This document shows, one piece after another, positions 6,594 through 9,247 of a DNA stretch of 9,247 nt. A model generated the notes under the pieces. That model saw nothing but the letters and a program-made list of their open reading frames with translations, did not search any database and was not told the DNA's origin. Within the stretch, counting starts at the first letter, position 1. The number at the start of each line of letters is the position of its first letter. The position numbers and the translations under genes are program-made. The DNA comes from Alphaproteobacteria bacterium. GTDB lineage: Bacteria; Pseudomonadota; Alphaproteobacteria; Caulobacterales; Caulobacteraceae. The DNA lies in the NCBI GenBank assembly GCA_018895795.1, contig JAHINZ010000300.1, positions 1 to 9,247 on the forward strand, read 5' to 3'.

Positions 6594-6621
6594 TTGATCC
6601 CGTCAAGCCGTGGGTTATATC
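6594..6621 (+). promoter_or_regulatory. Candidate promoter of the efflux operon
   Basis: TTGATC (6594-6599) and TATATC (6616-6621) are spaced by 16 bases and resemble the -35 and -10 boxes of a housekeeping promoter. Transcription would begin near 6628, just before the palindrome at 6634, where a bound repressor would block it. This is a by-eye match only. Confidence 0.4.
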
Positions 6622-6629
6622 ACCGCGAC

Positions 6630-6658
6630 AATATGACCGTACGGTACGGTCAATTCAA
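6630..6658 (-). promoter_or_regulatory. Candidate tetR promoter with the operator in its spacer
   Basis: On the minus strand TTGAAT (6653-6658) and CATATT (6630-6635) are separated by exactly 17 bases. Bases 6636-6652 of the spacer are almost the whole palindrome, so a bound TetR dimer would cover this promoter. Box matches are moderate (four of six for the -10). Confidence 0.45.
6634..6652. promoter_or_regulatory. 19-bp palindromic operator, probably for the TetR repressor
   Basis: TGACCGTACGGTACGGTCA is a perfect palindrome with 9-base arms around one central base. It also contains the overlapping shorter palindrome ACCGTACGGT. The size, symmetry and position in the divergent tetR/efflux region are typical for a TetR dimer, or two overlapping dimers. 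Binding by this particular TetR is inferred. Confidence 0.75.
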
Positions 6659-6670
6659 GGCCACCAGCCC

Positions 6671-8137
6671 ATGACGCCTAACGCCCTGGACCCGCGACTC
6701 TCCCCCTCGTCGCCAAGGCCACAAGGGATGGGTGTCACCCTTTCGCTCCTGCTCGCCGCCCTGTGCGCCAGCGCCTGCGCCGCCCTGCCCTCACCGACCC
6801 CCGAGCGCATCGCGAAGGCGCCGGACAGCTATGCGGCGACCAAGAGCTTCAATGCCCCCGACGCCGTCTGGCCAACGGATACTTGGTGGAAGGCTTATGG
6901 CGACGCCCAGCTTGACGGTCTTATCGATGAGGCTCTGGCCGGCTCGCCCACCCTCGCCCAGGCCGAGGCTCGTCTGCGTCGCGCCCAGGCCCTGGCCCGT
7001 CAGGCCAAGGCCGCGCAACTGCCCGGCCTCTCCGCACGTGGCGGCGTCGAGCGCGCCAAACAGAGCTACAACAACGGCATTCCCGCCGACTTCGTGCCCC
7101 AAGGCTATAACGACTATGGCAGCCTCAGCCTGAACTTCGACTGGGAGCTTGATTTCTGGGGCAAGAACCGCGCCGCCGTCGCCGCGGCCGCGTCAGAGGC
7201 CCGAGCCGCCCAGGCCGACGCCGCCCAGGCCCGGTTGATGCTGGCCACTTCGGTCGCCGCCGCCTATGCCGATCTTGGCCGCCTCTACGCCGAACACGCC
7301 GTCGCCGAGCGCGGCGTGGCGCTGCGCATGGAAAGCGAGAGCCTGGTCAGAGACCGGGTGGCCAACGGCCTCGATACGCGCGGCGAACTAAGCCAGGCCC
7401 AGGCCGGTCCGCCGGCCGCGCGCGCCGAACTCGCCGCCCTCGACGAGCAGATCGCTCAGACCCGCAACAGCCTGGCCGCCCTGCTGGGCGCGGGTCCGGA
7501 TCGGGGCCTGACGATCAACCGCCCCAGCATCGCCGGCCTCAAGCCGTTCGGTCTGCCTACCAACCTCGCCGCGGACCTGATCGGCCGGCGGCCCGACGTG
7601 GTCGCCGCCAAGTGGCGCGCCGAGGCCGCCAGCAAGCGCGTCGGGCAGGCCACGGCCAGTTTCTATCCGAACATCAACCTGGCGGCCGCCGTCGGCGAAC
7701 AGTCCTTGCATCTGGACAAGCTGTTCGCGAGCGGTTCGGACACCGCTAGCCTCGGCCCCGCTATCAGCCTGCCGATCTTCGAGGGCGGTCGGCTGACGGC
7801 CAACCTGCGCGCGGCGCAGGCCGATCGGGACGGCGCCGTGGCCGCCTATGACGCCGCCGTGACCCTGGCCCTGCGCGACGTCGCCGACGTGGCCGCCAGC
7901 GAGCGGGCCCTGGCCAAGCGCCTGTCCGAGAGCCGCGCCGCCCTCGCCGCCAGTGAGGATGGCTATCGCATCGCCAAGCTACGCTACCAGGGGCGACTAT
8001 CGACCTACCAGACCGTGCTGGTCGCCGAAATGACAGTCCTGAACAACCGCCGGATCGTGGCCGACCTCGACAGTCGAGCCCTGGCCCTCGACGTCGCGCT
8101 GGTGCGCGCTCTGGGCGGTGGCTTCACCCCGGCCTGA
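6671..8137 (+). CDS. NodT/OprM-family outer-membrane efflux lipoprotein
   Basis: This is the trimeric outer-membrane channel of a tripartite efflux pump, 488 residues, a normal length. A hydrophobic export signal (residues 22-35) ends at a likely lipidated Cys36 in CASAC, although the residue at -3 is Ala rather than the usual Leu. Family marks follow: DTWWKAYGDAQLDGLIDEAL, then LNFDWELDFWGKNRAAV (typical of NodT/OprM), ALLGAGPDRGL, NLAADLIGRRPDVVAAKWRAEAA, and LPIFEGGRL followed by the second OEP repeat. The start at 6671 has AAGG at 6657-6660 with 10-base spacing. The alternative ATG at 6728 would give a shorter signal, but its only ribosome-like site (AAGGG) touches the codon. It is divergent from tetR and 58 bases ahead of the fusion-protein gene, presumably in one operon. 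Having the outer-membrane gene first resembles emrCAB-type operons. Confidence 0.93.
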   Translation: MTPNALDPRLSPSSPRPQGMGVTLSLLLAALCASACAALPSPTPERIAKAPDSYAATKSFNAPDAVWPTDTWWKAYGDAQLDGLIDEALAGSPTLAQAEARLRRAQALARQAKAAQLPGLSARGGVERAKQSYNNGIPADFVPQGYNDYGSLSLNFDWELDFWGKNRAAVAAAASEARAAQADAAQARLMLATSVAAAYADLGRLYAEHAVAERGVALRMESESLVRDRVANGLDTRGELSQAQAGPPAARAELAALDEQIAQTRNSLAALLGAGPDRGLTINRPSIAGLKPFGLPTNLAADLIGRRPDVVAAKWRAEAASKRVGQATASFYPNINLAAAVGEQSLHLDKLFASGSDTASLGPAISLPIFEGGRLTANLRAAQADRDGAVAAYDAAVTLALRDVADVAASERALAKRLSESRAALAASEDGYRIAKLRYQGRLSTYQTVLVAEMTVLNNRRIVADLDSRALALDVALVRALGGGFTPA

Positions 8138-8195
8138 ACCCGCTCACCACGCCTTTCTCGCCCTTCAGAATCCTCGCGCCTTCAGGACCTCCCCC

Positions 8196-9247
8196 ATGGC
8201 CGATACGCCCGCCTCTCCTTCGAACCCGAACGGCCGCCGCCGCCGACTGCTGACCGGCCTGGCCGCCGTCGTCATCGTCGGCTCCGTAGGCTGGGGCCTT
8301 TATGCCGTCCTGATCGGTAGCAAGTCCGTCGAAACCGACAACGCCTATGTCGGGGCCGACACCGCCCAGGTCACACCGCTGGTCAGCGGGCCGGTCGCCA
8401 AGGTCCTGGTCTCCGAGACCCAGACCGTCGTCGCCGGCCAGCCCCTGGTGGTGATCGACGACGCCGACGCCCAGATCGCCCTGCTGTCGGCGCAGGCCGC
8501 GCTCGGCCAGGCGCGGCGCAAGGTGCAGGGCTATTTCGCCAGCGACATGGCCCTCGCCAGTCAGGTCGCCGCACGCGACGCCGATATCGCCCGCGCGGAC
8601 GCCGGCGTCACAAGCGCTCAGTCGGACCTGGAACGCGCCAGGCTAGACCTGTCGCGACGCCAGGCCCTGTCGGACTCCGGCGCGGTGTCGGGCGAAGAGC
8701 TGAGCACCGCCCAGAACCACCTGGCCCAAGCGCAGTCGGCCTTGACCGAGGCTCGGGCCGCTCAGGCCCAGGCTTGGGCCAGCCGCGGCGCGGCCGAGGG
8801 CTCGCGCAACGTCAACACCGCCCTGATTTCGGGTCTGCCGGCCGGCAAGAACCCCGAGGTGGTCGCCGCCGAGGCCCGCCTGGCCGGCGCCCAGCTGGCG
8901 CTGAACCGCACCGTCCTGCGCGCGCCGATCGCCGGCGTTGTCGCCAAGAAGAGCGTCCAGGTCGGCCAACAGGTCCAGGTCGGCGCGCCGCTGATGTCGA
9001 TCGTCCCGACCAGAACCGCCTTTGTCGACGCCAACTTCAAGGAGGTGCAGTTGGACAAGGTGGCCGTCGGTCAGCCGGTGACCCTGACGTCCGACCTCTA
9101 TGGCGGCGGCGTCAAGTTCCACGGCAAGGTGGTGGGCCTGTCGGGCGGCACCGGTTCGGCCTTCTCACTTATCCCGGCCCAGAACGCCTCGGGCAACTGG
9201 ATCAAGGTGGTGCAGCGCGTGCCGGTGAAGATCGCGCTGCAGCCCGA
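8196..9247 (+). CDS. EmrA/HlyD-family membrane fusion (periplasmic adaptor) protein, 3' end outside window
   Basis: The frame starts at ATG 8196, with AGGA at 8184-8187, and stays open to the window end: 350 codons of an expected 380-400. It is the periplasmic adaptor that links an inner-membrane transporter to the NodT-like channel. Visible parts are a basic N-terminus (RRRR, 14-17), a single membrane helix (about 18-40), the EmrA hallmark VETDNAYVGADTAQVTPLVSG and the first half of the lipoyl domain (VAGQPLVVIDD). A long Ala/Gln-rich coiled-coil hairpin (about 90-235) and the second lipoyl half (LNRTVLRAPIAGVVAKKSVQVGQQV) follow, then a beta-barrel region (FVDANFKEVQL, GQPVTL). TDNAYV plus FVDANFKE points to the EmrA type that works with MFS (EmrB) transporters rather than RND pumps, so an emrB-like gene is expected just beyond the window. 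Substrates are unknown. Confidence 0.92.
   Translation, partial: MADTPASPSNPNGRRRRLLTGLAAVVIVGSVGWGLYAVLIGSKSVETDNAYVGADTAQVTPLVSGPVAKVLVSETQTVVAGQPLVVIDDADAQIALLSAQAALGQARRKVQGYFASDMALASQVAARDADIARADAGVTSAQSDLERARLDLSRRQALSDSGAVSGEELSTAQNHLAQAQSALTEARAAQAQAWASRGAAEGSRNVNTALISGLPAGKNPEVVAAEARLAGAQLALNRTVLRAPIAGVVAKKSVQVGQQVQVGAPLMSIVPTRTAFVDANFKEVQLDKVAVGQPVTLTSDLYGGGVKFHGKVVGLSGGTGSAFSLIPAQNASGNWIKVVQRVPVKIALQP

Noticed and set aside
8138..8195. Short direct repeat CCTTCAG in the gap between the NodT and EmrA genes
   Set aside because: Seven-base repeats are expected by chance, and no promoter or hairpin accompanies it.

Overview
The window is high-GC, gene-dense DNA that looks like a chromosomal segment of an alphaproteobacterium, most likely Caulobacter or a close relative. 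The clues are codon use, the NodT-type efflux lipoprotein, the large TonB-dependent receptor and the nag-type gene remnants. This is a judgement from sequence style and family resemblance, not a database match.

Left part (1-2310, + strand): the 3' end of an ABC-2 type exporter permease is followed by a strong 16-bp inverted repeat. Next come a DesK-like sensor histidine kinase and a DesR/NarL-like response regulator joined by an ATGA overlap. ABC exporter plus DesKR-like two-component pair is a known arrangement (compare B. subtilis yvfRSTU), so the regulator probably controls the exporter. A 751-codon TonB-dependent outer-membrane receptor (minus strand, 2312-4567) converges on the regulator with only one base between the two stop codons.

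Middle part (4568-5941): this is a gene graveyard. About 220 bases upstream of the receptor hold no gene. They are followed by the C-terminal scrap of a DUF6445-type protein (minus), butted against a + strand open frame made of two broken genes. The first piece is the near-C-terminal end of an SIS-domain glucosamine-6-phosphate deaminase (NagB-II). It is fused in frame to the interior of N-acetylglucosamine-6-phosphate deacetylase (NagA). The NagA part then suffers a frameshift just before its C-terminus. These look like the collapsed remains of a GlcNAc/chito-oligosaccharide utilisation locus.

Right part (5942-9247): a TetR-family repressor (minus) is divergent from an efflux operon of a NodT-family outer-membrane factor and an EmrA/HlyD-type membrane fusion protein, which runs off the window. 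An inner-membrane EmrB-type transporter probably follows. The 99-bp divergent region holds a 19-bp palindrome that fills the -35/-10 spacer of a plausible tetR promoter and lies just downstream of a plausible efflux promoter. This suggests one operator for both autorepression and pump repression.

I found no CRISPR array, tRNA, rRNA, insertion sequence or clearly new defence or biosynthetic system. The most interesting points are the fused nag relic, the 16-bp hairpin before the kinase gene and the TetR operator layout.
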